From positions 1,832,001-1,896,000 of the forward strand of contig NZ_CP130318.1 in assembly GCF_032268605.1 (NCBI RefSeq): DNA of 64,000 nt, in the 5' to 3' direction. Position 1 is the stretch's first letter. Each line of letters starts with the position of its first letter. Source of the DNA: Paenibacillus aurantius (GTDB taxonomy: Bacteria; Bacillota; Bacilli; Paenibacillales; NBRC-103111). The notes under the pieces were generated by a model. The model was not told where the DNA came from, did no database searches, and saw nothing but the letters and a program-made list of their open reading frames with translations. The position numbers and the translations under genes were made by a program. Below, piece by piece: positions 17,018 through 25,475 of this stretch.

Positions 17018-17893
17018 GTGAAAATGGAAAGCGAAGCGACAGTGCTTAAGTCCGCCGTTATCTGGAACATAAACAAGAAGGAAGAGCAGCGGAGCGAGGT
17101 GCCGCTCATCCAGGACGAGGAGCAGAAGGAGCGCCGGAATAAGCGCATCATCGCGCTGGGCCGGCTGCTGATTACGATTCTGATCGCAGCGGTCTGGGAG
17201 GGCTTTACCCGAATGGGCTGGCTTGACTCCTACTATTGGAGCAGCCCCGTCACCATAGCCCAAACCTCCTGGGAGCAGATTGTGAAGCACCATATGCTGT
17301 CTGATCTGCTGTACACCTCAGGCTCCACGATTATCGGGTTCGCCGCCGGGACTTTCCTCGGTGCGCTGCTCGGGTTATCCTTCTGGTGGTCGAGACGCTA
17401 TGCTCTCATCAGCGAGCCGTTTCTGATCATTCTGAATGCCATGCCGAAACTGGCGCTTGCTCCGATCATCGTTATCCTGCTTGGCATCGGTTTCTTCTCC
17501 AAGGTGGTTCTGGCTTTCGCGCTGACGGTCATCGTAGCGGCGCTATCCGCCTACAGCGGCGTAAGAAGCGTCGATCCCGACATGGAAAAGCTGATGTATT
17601 CGCTTGGTGCGAACCGGTATCAGGTGTTCACGAAGGTTGTGGTGCCCTGGTCGATGCCATGGATCATCAGCAGCCTGCGCATCAACATAGCGCTTGCGCT
17701 TGCCGGTGCAATCGTCGGCGAATTTATCGCTTCCGACCAAGGGATCGGGCGGATGATTGTCTACGCCGGCACGATTCTTGATATCGATCTTGTCTGGGTA
17801 GGCGTCGTGGCGCTGTCCATCCTGTCCATCGTGATGTATTGGGGAGTCGTGGCGCTGGAGAAATGGCTGTCCAAAGGCTTTATCAAGCAGTAA
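17018..17893 (+). CDS. ABC importer permease, SsuC/TauC type
   Basis: Membrane subunit, 291 aa. A long charged cytoplasmic N-terminus (to about residue 48, rich in Glu, Lys and Arg) precedes about six helices. The docking loop reads MEKLMYSLGANRYQVF followed by VVPWSMPWI, typical of BPD_transp_1 proteins in this class, and GEFIASDQGIG is the usual late motif. GTG 17018 lies behind GGAGGG. The ATG two codons later is the alternative. It lies between the ATPase and binding-protein genes on one strand. Confidence 0.92.
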   Translation: MKMESEATVLKSAVIWNINKKEEQRSEVPLIQDEEQKERRNKRIIALGRLLITILIAAVWEGFTRMGWLDSYYWSSPVTIAQTSWEQIVKHHMLSDLLYTSGSTIIGFAAGTFLGALLGLSFWWSRRYALISEPFLIILNAMPKLALAPIIVILLGIGFFSKVVLAFALTVIVAALSAYSGVRSVDPDMEKLMYSLGANRYQVFTKVVVPWSMPWIISSLRINIALALAGAIVGEFIASDQGIGRMIVYAGTILDIDLVWVGVVALSILSIVMYWGVVALEKWLSKGFIKQ

Positions 17894-17971
17894 GGGCACA
17901 AGCTGCCGGTGAGAGGGAATTTGTTGGACAAAAAAGAGAGGCCGCTAACGGCCAAGGGAGAGGTTGAAACC

Positions 17972-19042
17972 ATGTTGCGTACCCATAAGAAGCTGGTTGT
18001 CCTGATCTGTATCTGCATTCTCGCCGTGGTGGCTGCGGCATGCGGCAAGAGTGAAGCGGGGGCGAACCTATCGGCCGCGGGCAGTACCGCAGGCGCCGGC
18101 GGGACGACCGCCGCTCCCGCTTCCCTGAAGAAGCTGGTCATCGCGGAACCGCTTCACTCCATCGGTTATCTGCCCCTCTATATCGCCCAGCGAGACGGTT
18201 ATTTCAAAAAGTACGGTCTAGACGTCAAGGTGATTACCGCTGCGGGCGGCACCCATGTGACGGCAGTCGTCAGCGGAGACGCCTGGGGCGTGATAGGCGG
18301 ACCGGAGTCGAATGCGATGGCAAACCGGAAGAACGACGATCCGATCATCTCCGTCGTGAACGTTGTCAACCGGGCGAACGTGTATTTGATGGCCAAGAAA
18401 GGCACCGGGCCGAAAAGCAATTCGCCGGAGGACCTCAAGGCGTTCCTCAAGGACAAGAAGCTGATCGTTGGCCGTCACGGCGGTACGCCGAATTTGCTGA
18501 GCCGCTATCTGCTGATCCAGCTCGGTCTGGATCCGGACAAGGATTCGCGGCTTCTGGAACCGGCGGACAGCTCCGCCGTCGTCGCCATGATGCAGCAGGG
18601 TGCAGCGGAAGTGGCGAACGGCGCCGAGCCGCAAGTCAGCGACGGCATGGCGAAAGGCGTATGGGACGAGCCCTTTTATAAATTCCATTCGCTTGGCGAT
18701 TACGCCTACTCCGTGCTCAGCGTTAAAAAATCCGCGATCGACAAAGATCCGGCAACGGTGCAGGGGTTTGTGAATGCGATTGTAGAGGTGCTGCAAAAAA
18801 TCAAGGATGACCAAGCGTATTTGACGGAACAAGCCAAATTGGAGTTCCCGACCATGACACCCGAGGCACTTAAAGCTTCGGTTGATCGGGCCTATGCGGA
18901 CAATCTGTGGAGCCTGGACGGGCAAATATCGGAGACGGCACTCAAGAACGACATGGATGTCATGCAAAAGACGGGTATCTTCACCGAACCTTATACCTAT
19001 GACGGTTTGGTGGACATGCAGTTTGTAAAAAGCGGGAAATAA
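17972..19042 (+). CDS. Substrate-binding lipoprotein, SsuA/NMT1-like
   Basis: Lipid-anchored ligand-binding subunit, 356 aa. A hydrophobic signal ends at the lipobox VAAAC (Cys about 25), followed by an Ala/Gly/Thr-rich linker. The mature part has the class motif GYLPLYIAQRDGYFKKYGLDV (shortly after residue 60), seen in binding proteins for sulfonates, nitrate, thiamine precursors and pyrimidine-like compounds. ATG 17972 follows AAGGGAGAGG. The frame is open further back to a GTG at 17909, but that would place extra charged residues before the signal peptide. Ligand unknown. Confidence 0.9.
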   Translation: MLRTHKKLVVLICICILAVVAAACGKSEAGANLSAAGSTAGAGGTTAAPASLKKLVIAEPLHSIGYLPLYIAQRDGYFKKYGLDVKVITAAGGTHVTAVVSGDAWGVIGGPESNAMANRKNDDPIISVVNVVNRANVYLMAKKGTGPKSNSPEDLKAFLKDKKLIVGRHGGTPNLLSRYLLIQLGLDPDKDSRLLEPADSSAVVAMMQQGAAEVANGAEPQVSDGMAKGVWDEPFYKFHSLGDYAYSVLSVKKSAIDKDPATVQGFVNAIVEVLQKIKDDQAYLTEQAKLEFPTMTPEALKASVDRAYADNLWSLDGQISETALKNDMDVMQKTGIFTEPYTYDGLVDMQFVKSGK

Positions 19043-19069
19043 CAAATCCATTTATATGAGGTGACGAGG

Positions 19070-19705
19070 ATGCGAATGGTTAAAGAAAACTTGAAGCCAG
19101 AGAAAACCGCCGTAATTGTGGTGGACGTACAGAATGATTATTGCCATCCGGAAGGGGCTTGCGCGCGCCGGGGAAATGATGTCAGCGGCGTGAAGGCGAT
19201 GATGCCGAATCTTCACGAACTGCTCCGTGCGGCCCGCAGCCAGGATGTGCCCGTTATCTTCATCCAGACCTTCCATGAACGGGCAACCGACTCCGCCGCA
19301 TGGACGGTCCGTTCCGACGGGCGTTCCGGGGATGTGTGCCGGACGGGCACATGGGGGGCCGACTTTTTCGAGGTGACGCCGCTTCCGGATGATATTATCG
19401 TCAACAAGCACCGCTACAGTGCTTTTATCAACACCCGGCTGGACTCGGTACTCCGCACGCTGAAGGTCGAGACTCTGGTGATGACGGGCGTCAGCACCAA
19501 TGTGTGCGTAGAATCGACCGCTCGTCACGGGTACATGCTGGATTACAACATCGCCTTTGTGGGTGACGCCTGCGCTGCCTTCTCCCGGGATGCGCATAAC
19601 ATGACGCTTGAGAATATTGACGGCTTCTTTGGCTCCGTGGTTACCACTGAGGAGCTCATCGAGACATGGGCTGCACTTGCCGTAGACGTGACAACCGCGG
19701 GCTGA
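19070..19705 (+). CDS. Isochorismatase-family cysteine hydrolase
   Basis: Predicted cytoplasmic amidase or hydrolase, 211 aa. The Asp-Lys-Cys triad of the family is complete: Asp about 19 in VVDVQNDY, Lys about 113 in NKHRYSAF and Cys about 146 in GVSTNVCVES, followed by the cis-peptide-type loop. Family members include nicotinamidase, N-carbamoylsarcosine amidase, RutB-like ureidoacrylate amidases and isochorismatase. The specific substrate cannot be assigned. GAGGTGACGAGG precedes ATG 19070. A GTG at 19061 overlaps that site. It sits 27 bp after the binding protein of the upstream importer, suggesting that the imported compound is its substrate (inference). Confidence 0.88.
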   Translation: MRMVKENLKPEKTAVIVVDVQNDYCHPEGACARRGNDVSGVKAMMPNLHELLRAARSQDVPVIFIQTFHERATDSAAWTVRSDGRSGDVCRTGTWGADFFEVTPLPDDIIVNKHRYSAFINTRLDSVLRTLKVETLVMTGVSTNVCVESTARHGYMLDYNIAFVGDACAAFSRDAHNMTLENIDGFFGSVVTTEELIETWAALAVDVTTAG

Positions 19706-19821
19706 ACCCCGCTTGGCACAAGGAGGCGGCTTCGGAGATGGCTTTTCATCGCCGGGGCTGCCTTTTCCATATGGGATCATGACGAGCGGCGGCCTGGATC
19801 CAAGAACGGAGGAAGCTGAAA

Positions 19822-21276
19822 TTGAAAACAACATCGGTTGCCAGAATTCAATATGTGATCTGCCTGGGGGCCTTCCTCTCCAACCTGTCAGCGGGCATGT
19901 TCAATATCGCTCTTCTAGATATCTCGCGCGACTTTCAAAGTACAATGACCTCCACCCAATGGGTGGTCGCCATCTATCTGCTTACCATCTCCGTTTGTCT
20001 CCCTCTTATGGGTTCATTGGGAGACGGAAAAGGAAAGCGGACCGTGCACAACCTGGGTTTGCTTATTTTTGCGGCGGGCGGCCTGCTCTGTGCTCTGTCA
20101 AATAGTCTGCCTGCCCTGATCTTATTTCGCATAGTGCAGGGAATAGGCGCTTCCATGTACCAGGCAAACAATATGGCACTGGTCGTATCCCTTTTTCCGC
20201 CTGAGCGGAGAGGGCGCGCACTCGGGACCGTTAGCACCTTCGTGGCCGCTGGAGCCCTTATAGGGCCAAGCCTCGGAGGCATGATCATCCAGTGGCTCTC
20301 CTGGCGGGCCAATTTTTGGCTGCTGGCAGCCGTGGCCTTGGGTACATGGCTGCTGGCCCAGCGGTTCATACCGGCCGACCGAACCGCCGGAAGCGGTGCG
20401 CCCGATTATCCGGGCGCCGCCCTGTTTGCCGTCGCGCTCACCAGCATGGTTACAGCACTCAATCTGGGAACCTCCCAAGGGTGGGCTTCCGGCTCCGTAT
20501 GGCTGCTTCTGGGCTTGGCCGTTCTGTTCGGCGCATGGTTCGCACGCCGGAGCCTGTCTCCGCGCTGGGAGCGGGCGGCGGAAGGGAGCGGTCCGTTTAT
20601 CCGGCTCACCCTGTTCAACCATCCCTACATTGGTTTCGGCGTGCTTCTGACTATTCTGACCTATGCCGCGGCCTTCGGCACCCAGCTCGTTCTGCCGGTT
20701 ATTCTTCGTAACGTGATGGGCATACCGCCGGCCGGTGCCGGGCTGATCGTCATGGCCTATCCGGCATCCCTGATTTTCTCCGCGCCGCTGAGCGGGACGG
20801 GTTCCGACCGGTTCGGCTCGGCGCCGCTGATTATCGCAGGGCTGGGAAGCATGGCGGTTTCGCTGGCCGCCTTCAGTTTTCTGTCGGCGGATTCCCACAC
20901 GCTTTACGTCATCGCGGTGGTCGTGCTGCTTGGATGGTCTATGGGACTGATCACGTCGCCGAACAACAGCATCGTCATGAGCCGGACGCCGAAGCAGAAT
21001 CTCGGCTTAATGAGCAGCATGATCGCGCTTTGCCGAAATCTCGGCATGATGCTTGGCGCTGCGGTAGGGGGCCTGCTGCTCAGCACGGAGCCGGGTGCGG
21101 GTACGGCCACCGCTGCGGCACTGAGCGGCTTCTCGCACAGCATTCGCGACTGGTATATGGCCATGGCGATGCTCATCGTCGCCGCACTCCTTGTGTTCCT
21201 GTGGGTAACCCGGTATAGCGATAAGAAGGCGGCCGCCATGCACGGCCGAGGTAATCAACGGGAAACCATGGTCTAG
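19822..21276 (+). CDS. MFS exporter, DHA2 (EmrB/QacA) type
   Basis: Proton-driven multidrug-type exporter, 484 aa, about 14 hydrophobic segments. The motif-A-like loop GSLGDGKGKR, motif B around LFRIVQGIGASM and motif C GALIGPSLGGMI are all present, which identifies the drug:H+ antiporter 14-helix class. TTG 19822 follows GGAGGAAGCTGAAA, and no nearby ATG fits. It is codirectional with the ABC/isochorismatase genes after a 116-bp gap, so it may export a product or analogue of the imported compound, or be independent. Confidence 0.88.
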   Translation: MKTTSVARIQYVICLGAFLSNLSAGMFNIALLDISRDFQSTMTSTQWVVAIYLLTISVCLPLMGSLGDGKGKRTVHNLGLLIFAAGGLLCALSNSLPALILFRIVQGIGASMYQANNMALVVSLFPPERRGRALGTVSTFVAAGALIGPSLGGMIIQWLSWRANFWLLAAVALGTWLLAQRFIPADRTAGSGAPDYPGAALFAVALTSMVTALNLGTSQGWASGSVWLLLGLAVLFGAWFARRSLSPRWERAAEGSGPFIRLTLFNHPYIGFGVLLTILTYAAAFGTQLVLPVILRNVMGIPPAGAGLIVMAYPASLIFSAPLSGTGSDRFGSAPLIIAGLGSMAVSLAAFSFLSADSHTLYVIAVVVLLGWSMGLITSPNNSIVMSRTPKQNLGLMSSMIALCRNLGMMLGAAVGGLLLSTEPGAGTATAAALSGFSHSIRDWYMAMAMLIVAALLVFLWVTRYSDKKAAAMHGRGNQRETMV

Positions 21277-21456
21277 CAGTTGGTGGCTGACACATAGGCA
21301 CTAACCCGGGGAATGCTGCGGATAAACGTATAGCAGGATTCAGCCTGCACACTTTAATTTGTTGTCGGAATCCGTACGGTTGTGATAGGATGAAAAACAG
21401 ACTTTCTGCTTTGAGAGACTTGGATAGGGAAGGAAGAATAGGAGATTCTCTTTATT

Positions 21457-22659
21457 ATGACCAACAAGAACAATCAGCATGTGGTTAGACTGGCTTTGCT
21501 GCTCGGTTTATTTTCGACACTCGGGCCTTTTACTATCGATATGTATTTACCGGCGTTCCCGCAGATTGTGAAGCAATTCGATACGACGGCTTCGCTGGTG
21601 CAGCTGAGTCTGACCGCTTGTTTACTTGGACTCGGTATCGGCCAACTCGTCATGGGTTCGCTAAGCGACGTCTACGGTAGACGCAATCCGCTGCTTCTCT
21701 CCATGGCCGTTTATGTCTTCGCCTCGTTAGCTTGCGCATTTGCGCCAAATATCGGGCTGTTGATTGCCTTCCGGTTCGTGCAGGGTTTTGCCGCTTCGGC
21801 GGGCATTGTTATTTCGCGCGCTATCGCACGTGATCTATACAGCGGTCACGAGCTCACAAAATTTTTCTCGCTGCTCTTGCTTGTCGGTAATTTGGGTCCG
21901 CTCGTCGCACCGGTTACCGGTAGTGGAATTCTGTCTTTCACTACTTGGATAGGTGTATTTATAGCGCTGGCACTTCTGGGAATCTACCTATGGACGATGA
22001 CAAAATGGGGGCTGCAGGAGACGTTGCCATCGGATCGCCGCAGGCCCAGCAATTTTGCACAACAACTGCGGAATTACGGATCGCTCTTGCGAGATCGCCA
22101 GTTTATCGGCTACATGCTGGCACAGGGTATTATGATCGCGGGGGTCTTCGCGTATGTTTCGGGAACGCCCTTTATCTATCAAAATATTTACGGGGCCTCG
22201 CCAACCGTATTCGCGCTATTATTCGGATCGAACGGCATCAGCCTGATCCTCGGCTCCCAACTGGTCGGCCGGATGGCGCATCGCGTAACCGAACACACCT
22301 TTCTGTTGTTCGGCCTATGGCTTGCCTGTTTGGCAAGCGTCACGGTCTTAGTGGTGGCCATCGTCCATGGACCGCTTTTCGCATTGGTGATTCCGCTGTT
22401 TTTCTTCGTAGCGGCAATCGGCATTACCTCAACGGCAGCATTCCCGCTCGCCATGGAGAGCCAGGGTCATATGGCGGGCAGCGCTGCTGCGCTGCTTGGT
22501 GTCATTCCCTTTTTGCTCGGAGCCGTCGTGTCTCCGCTAGTTGGCATCGCGGGTGAAGACACTGCCGTTCCGCTGGGTGTAATTATTTTATTAACCAGCG
22601 CCGCAGCGATGCTAGCTTACTTCCTGCTGGTCAGAAGATGCACCGGTCGAGCAGCTTAG
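21457..22659 (+). CDS. MFS exporter, Bcr/CflA type
   Basis: Predicted 12-helix multidrug or sulfonamide/bicyclomycin-type exporter, 400 aa. The N-terminus has the Bcr/CflA hallmark GPFTIDMYLPAFP, then motif A GSLSDVYGRR, RFVQGFAAS and the motif-C-like LVAPVTGSGIL. The ATG at 21457 is 12-14 bp after AGGAG, somewhat long. A 180-bp gap and its own terminator (22724-22767) suggest a separate transcript from the DHA2 gene. A weak promoter-like pair TTGTCG/TAGGAT lies about 80 bp upstream. Confidence 0.88.
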   Translation: MTNKNNQHVVRLALLLGLFSTLGPFTIDMYLPAFPQIVKQFDTTASLVQLSLTACLLGLGIGQLVMGSLSDVYGRRNPLLLSMAVYVFASLACAFAPNIGLLIAFRFVQGFAASAGIVISRAIARDLYSGHELTKFFSLLLLVGNLGPLVAPVTGSGILSFTTWIGVFIALALLGIYLWTMTKWGLQETLPSDRRRPSNFAQQLRNYGSLLRDRQFIGYMLAQGIMIAGVFAYVSGTPFIYQNIYGASPTVFALLFGSNGISLILGSQLVGRMAHRVTEHTFLLFGLWLACLASVTVLVVAIVHGPLFALVIPLFFFVAAIGITSTAAFPLAMESQGHMAGSAAALLGVIPFLLGAVVSPLVGIAGEDTAVPLGVIILLTSAAAMLAYFLLVRRCTGRAA

Positions 22660-22723
22660 GTTAGTTTCATAAATAATAGGCGTCAGGCAAACTCGCAGCA
22701 TTTAAAAAGTGATCGATAATAAG

Positions 22724-22767
22724 AAAACTGCCATAACCCGTGAAGCACTAGGGGATGGCAGTTTTTC
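22724..22767 (+). terminator. Terminator after the Bcr/CflA-type gene
   Basis: AAAACTGCCAT (22724-22734) pairs perfectly with ATGGCAGTTTT (22755-22765), followed by further Ts. Confidence 0.8.
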
Positions 22768-22855
22768 TGTTTCATCCGGGTACAAGCTTAAGGTGCTCTG
22801 TTTCCAAGATAAGGTCGGAGATAAACGTACGGGTTGGAGGCATGACGCCCCATGC

Positions 22856-23683
22856 TTACTGCAGCTGATTCCGCAAGCGGTATTCGCCGGGCGATGCGCC
22901 GAACCGGGTGCGGAAGGACCGGCAGAAATAAGGATAGCTGACGAAGCCCGAGGCTTCGGCGATTTCCTCCAGCTTTAGCCCGCTCTGAAGCATGCGCTCG
23001 GCCGCGAGGGAGAGACGGATGTCTACGACGTACCGCATGATCGATTGGCCGAACGCGGCTTTAAACAAGTGGGCGGCCGACGACACGCTGACGCCAGCAG
23101 CTCTGGCGATCTGCTCCAGGGTGAGCGTCTCGATGGCATGGTGTTCGATATATTCCTTGATCCGATACGGGACGTAGGATCCGCCTCTCGCCTCGTTGCC
23201 CTCCGCGGCCCGGCGTACCAGTCGTTCAAGCGACAGCAGGAGTGCGCGCAGGAGGTAGTCCGTCAGCTCTTCGTTCCGTTCGTAGATATTGCGTTTCTCA
23301 AAGATGATCCTGCGCCATTGCGAGAGTATGCCTTCATCCTGCGCGATTCGAGTGCAGGGCCGAAACCGGGCGCGGCTCCACCAGGCTTCCAACCACGGTC
23401 CTCCGCAGCTGAGGTAATAATCCGTGCTTTCGATCTGAATCCCGTCCCGGCTCTCGTTGGTTTCGGCGTCGATTCGAAGCAGATAATCGTCGCCGGGCTT
23501 TAAAAGCAGGAGGTCGCCCGGGCGGATCGTATAGACTTCTCCGTTCACGGACGCTTGGCAGCTGCCGTTTACCTGCAGCCGAATCAAGTAAGTGGAGGTA
23601 GGCGCCGGTGTCCGGCCGCTGACGAATAATCGGGTATGCCTTGAGCATCCGACGCTGTAAACGACCGCTTCCGTATGACTCAT
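22856..23683 (-). CDS. AraC-family transcriptional regulator
   Basis: Carbohydrate-type AraC regulator, 275 aa. The N-terminal cupin-like sensor domain (about 1-130) includes IRPGDLLLLKPGDDY. The C-terminal double helix-turn-helix (about 180-275) has LEQIARAAGVS-type and LEEIAEASGFVSYPYFCRSF motifs and ends with the family's GASPGEYR. The minus-strand ATG at 23683 lies behind AAAGGAGTGACGATC, so an in-frame start further upstream was rejected. It is divergent from the Gfo/Idh/MocA gene, which it probably controls. Most relatives activate neighbouring sugar genes, and the ligand is unknown. Confidence 0.9.
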   Translation of the reverse strand: MSHTEAVVYSVGCSRHTRLFVSGRTPAPTSTYLIRLQVNGSCQASVNGEVYTIRPGDLLLLKPGDDYLLRIDAETNESRDGIQIESTDYYLSCGGPWLEAWWSRARFRPCTRIAQDEGILSQWRRIIFEKRNIYERNEELTDYLLRALLLSLERLVRRAAEGNEARGGSYVPYRIKEYIEHHAIETLTLEQIARAAGVSVSSAAHLFKAAFGQSIMRYVVDIRLSLAAERMLQSGLKLEEIAEASGFVSYPYFCRSFRTRFGASPGEYRLRNQLQ

Positions 23684-23707
23684 GATCGTCACTCCTTTGT
23701 CTCTCAC

Positions 23708-23782
23708 TTTAAAGAATTCTTGCAAGATAAGTCAACCATTTCCTTAATTGGTCATTTGTTTTCGCCGGTAAAATCTTATACT
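23708..23782. promoter_or_regulatory. Divergent promoter region between araC-type and dehydrogenase genes
   Basis: For the minus strand, TTGACT (23735-23730) and TTTAAA (23713-23708) are 16 bp apart. For the plus strand, TTTGTT (23755-23760) and TATACT (23777-23782) are 16 bp apart. Both are imperfect, as expected for activated promoters. Confidence 0.4.
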
Positions 23783-23819
23783 GGTATCTGGAAGGAAACC
23801 TTAAAAGGAGGAATGACAA

Positions 23820-24908
23820 ATGAGTGAAGCACTTCGAGTAGGCATCGTGGGAACCGGGGGGATTTTTCAGGCGGCTCATAAACCTGCATGGCTGGGGCAC
23901 CCGGAAGCGGAGATCGTCGCGGTATGCGACATAAACGGAGAACGGGTGCGGGCGGTAGCGGAGGAACTGGGCGGCGTGCCGTCCTACGAAGATTACCGGG
24001 AACTGCTGGAGCGGGAGGACTTGGACGCGATCGACATCTGCACGCCGAACCTATACCATTCGGAGATTGCCGTTGCAGCATTGAACAAGGGCTTGCACGT
24101 TTTTTGCGAGAAACCGGACGCCGTCAGTCCCGAGGAAGCGCAGCGAATGGCCGACGCGGCGAAGAGGAGCGGCAAGCTGCTGATGGTCATGCGCAACAAC
24201 CGTTTCTCCCCGGGCTCCCGCTACCTGAAGCGATACATTGATCAAGGCTTAATGGGGGAGATCTATACGGGCCGGTGCGGGTGGGTTCGCCGGAGGGGAA
24301 TCCCGGGCAAGGGAGGCTGGTTTACTACCAAATCTTTGTCCGGAGGCGGCCCGCTGATCGATTTGGGCGTTCATTTCATCGATTTGGCGTTATGGCTGAT
24401 GGGCAACCCGAAGCCAATCGCGGTCAGCGGGGCGACCTATACCAAGTTCGCCGCCAGTAACGTGTCTGATTCCGCGCACAGCCAGTTCGGCGACCGAAAC
24501 GCGGAGGGGATATTCGACGTAGAGGATCTGGCGACGGGATTTATCCGGTTCGACAATGGGGCTACTCTGCAGATTGAGTTCAGTTGGGCTTCCAACATCG
24601 GGGAGGAAATGAACTTCGTCGAGCTCCGAGGTACGCAGTCGGGCGCTTCTCTGAAGAACGGCAGCCTCAAGATTTTCTCCGAGACAGCCGGGCAGCTGGC
24701 GGACATCCATCCGGTGCTGAACGAAGCAAAAGCCAAGCCGCAGCATACCGAGAATATCTTTCACTTTGTCGATTGCGTGCGGAACGGCGCCGAGCCGACG
24801 ATTCGTCCGGAGCACGGAGTCGACATGATCAAGATCCTCACCGCCATTTACGAATCCGCCGCGAGCGGACGGGAAGTGCGTCTCGTGGAAGAGAGAGCCG
24901 TGCTGTAA
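23820..24908 (+). CDS. Gfo/Idh/MocA-family NAD(P)-dependent oxidoreductase
   Basis: Predicted sugar or inositol-type dehydrogenase, 362 aa. The Rossmann fold starts VGIVGTGGIFQAAH, with the acidic end of strand 2 at VCDINGE, the family's EKP motif at FCEKPDAVS (about residue 97) and the catalytic-region GGPLIDLGVHFIDLALWL (about 180-197), whose Asp and His are expected in the active site. AAAAGGAGGAATGACAA precedes the ATG, a very strong ribosome site. It is transcribed divergently from the AraC-type regulator and ends before the second sigma-K relic. The substrate is unknown. Confidence 0.93.
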   Translation: MSEALRVGIVGTGGIFQAAHKPAWLGHPEAEIVAVCDINGERVRAVAEELGGVPSYEDYRELLEREDLDAIDICTPNLYHSEIAVAALNKGLHVFCEKPDAVSPEEAQRMADAAKRSGKLLMVMRNNRFSPGSRYLKRYIDQGLMGEIYTGRCGWVRRRGIPGKGGWFTTKSLSGGGPLIDLGVHFIDLALWLMGNPKPIAVSGATYTKFAASNVSDSAHSQFGDRNAEGIFDVEDLATGFIRFDNGATLQIEFSWASNIGEEMNFVELRGTQSGASLKNGSLKIFSETAGQLADIHPVLNEAKAKPQHTENIFHFVDCVRNGAEPTIRPEHGVDMIKILTAIYESAASGREVRLVEERAVL

Positions 24909-25002
24909 CGCTGAAATCTTACTAAATAAGGTGAAGCGGTGATCGGAAGCTGCCTCAGATCCTCCCATGAGGAGGGGGAAGGGCGGCTTCTTCATTGGCA
25001 TC

Positions 25003-25302
25003 TGTCAACGCTTAAAGATTACATCGCTTTGTGTTCCCATCGTCAAGAAATTCGATACGAAGAACTGGAGGACCTGATTTCGATCGGGACGATCGGGCTG
25101 ATCAAAGCGATTGAATCCTACTCCCCTTACATAGGGACGAAGTTCGCTTAGGGTCCGACGTCTTCTTTTTGTTTTATAAATGGGATGAGTGCACGCAGCG
25201 GGAGATTGCGAAGGGCTCGGCATCAGCCGCTCGTATGTATCACGGAACGAGAAGCGGGCACTGACGAAGCTGTACCATGAGTTATATAAGGCGAAGAAGG
25301 GA
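25003..25302 (+). pseudogene. sigK: Relic of a sigma-K-type sigma factor (copy 2)
   Basis: Fragments of SigK occur in shifting frames: PIVKKFDT, then [20 protein letters not shown] and GTKFA before an in-frame TAG. After a deletion of region 2.4-4.1 come TQREIAK, LGISRSYVSRNEKRAL and TKLYHELYKAKK, the region 4.2 helix-turn-helix and C-terminus. At least two frameshifts and one large deletion are present. The upstream junction ATTACATCGCT followed by TGTGTTC is shared with copy 1 at 9541, so the two relics appear related to each other as well as to SigK. Confidence 0.85.
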
Positions 25303-25322
25303 ATGGATCCCTTCTTTTTTTT
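25294..25322 (+). terminator. Terminator at the end of sigma-K relic 2
   Basis: AAGAAGGGA (25294-25302) pairs with TCCCTTCTT (25308-25316) around a 5-nt loop and runs into Ts. It is probably the ancestral terminator of the lost sigma gene. Confidence 0.75.
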
Positions 25323-25388
25323 GTTGGCAGGCTCCGTTTGGGTGTTGAAGATGTCTGGATTCCTCACTTTTCCAGCACATAATTTGTA

Positions 25389-25417
25389 TTCAATGTTTGG
25401 GTGCCACAAGGTATGAT
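25389..25417 (+). promoter_or_regulatory. Candidate promoter of the first YesM/YesN-type pair
   Basis: TTCAAT (25389-25394) and TATGAT (25412-25417) with a 17-bp spacer, 58 bp before the kinase gene. Confidence 0.4.
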
Positions 25418-25475
25418 AAGAATCAGATGTTTTTCTGAAGAGCCTTTTGACTATAGATAGGGAGTTGCTTGACGC

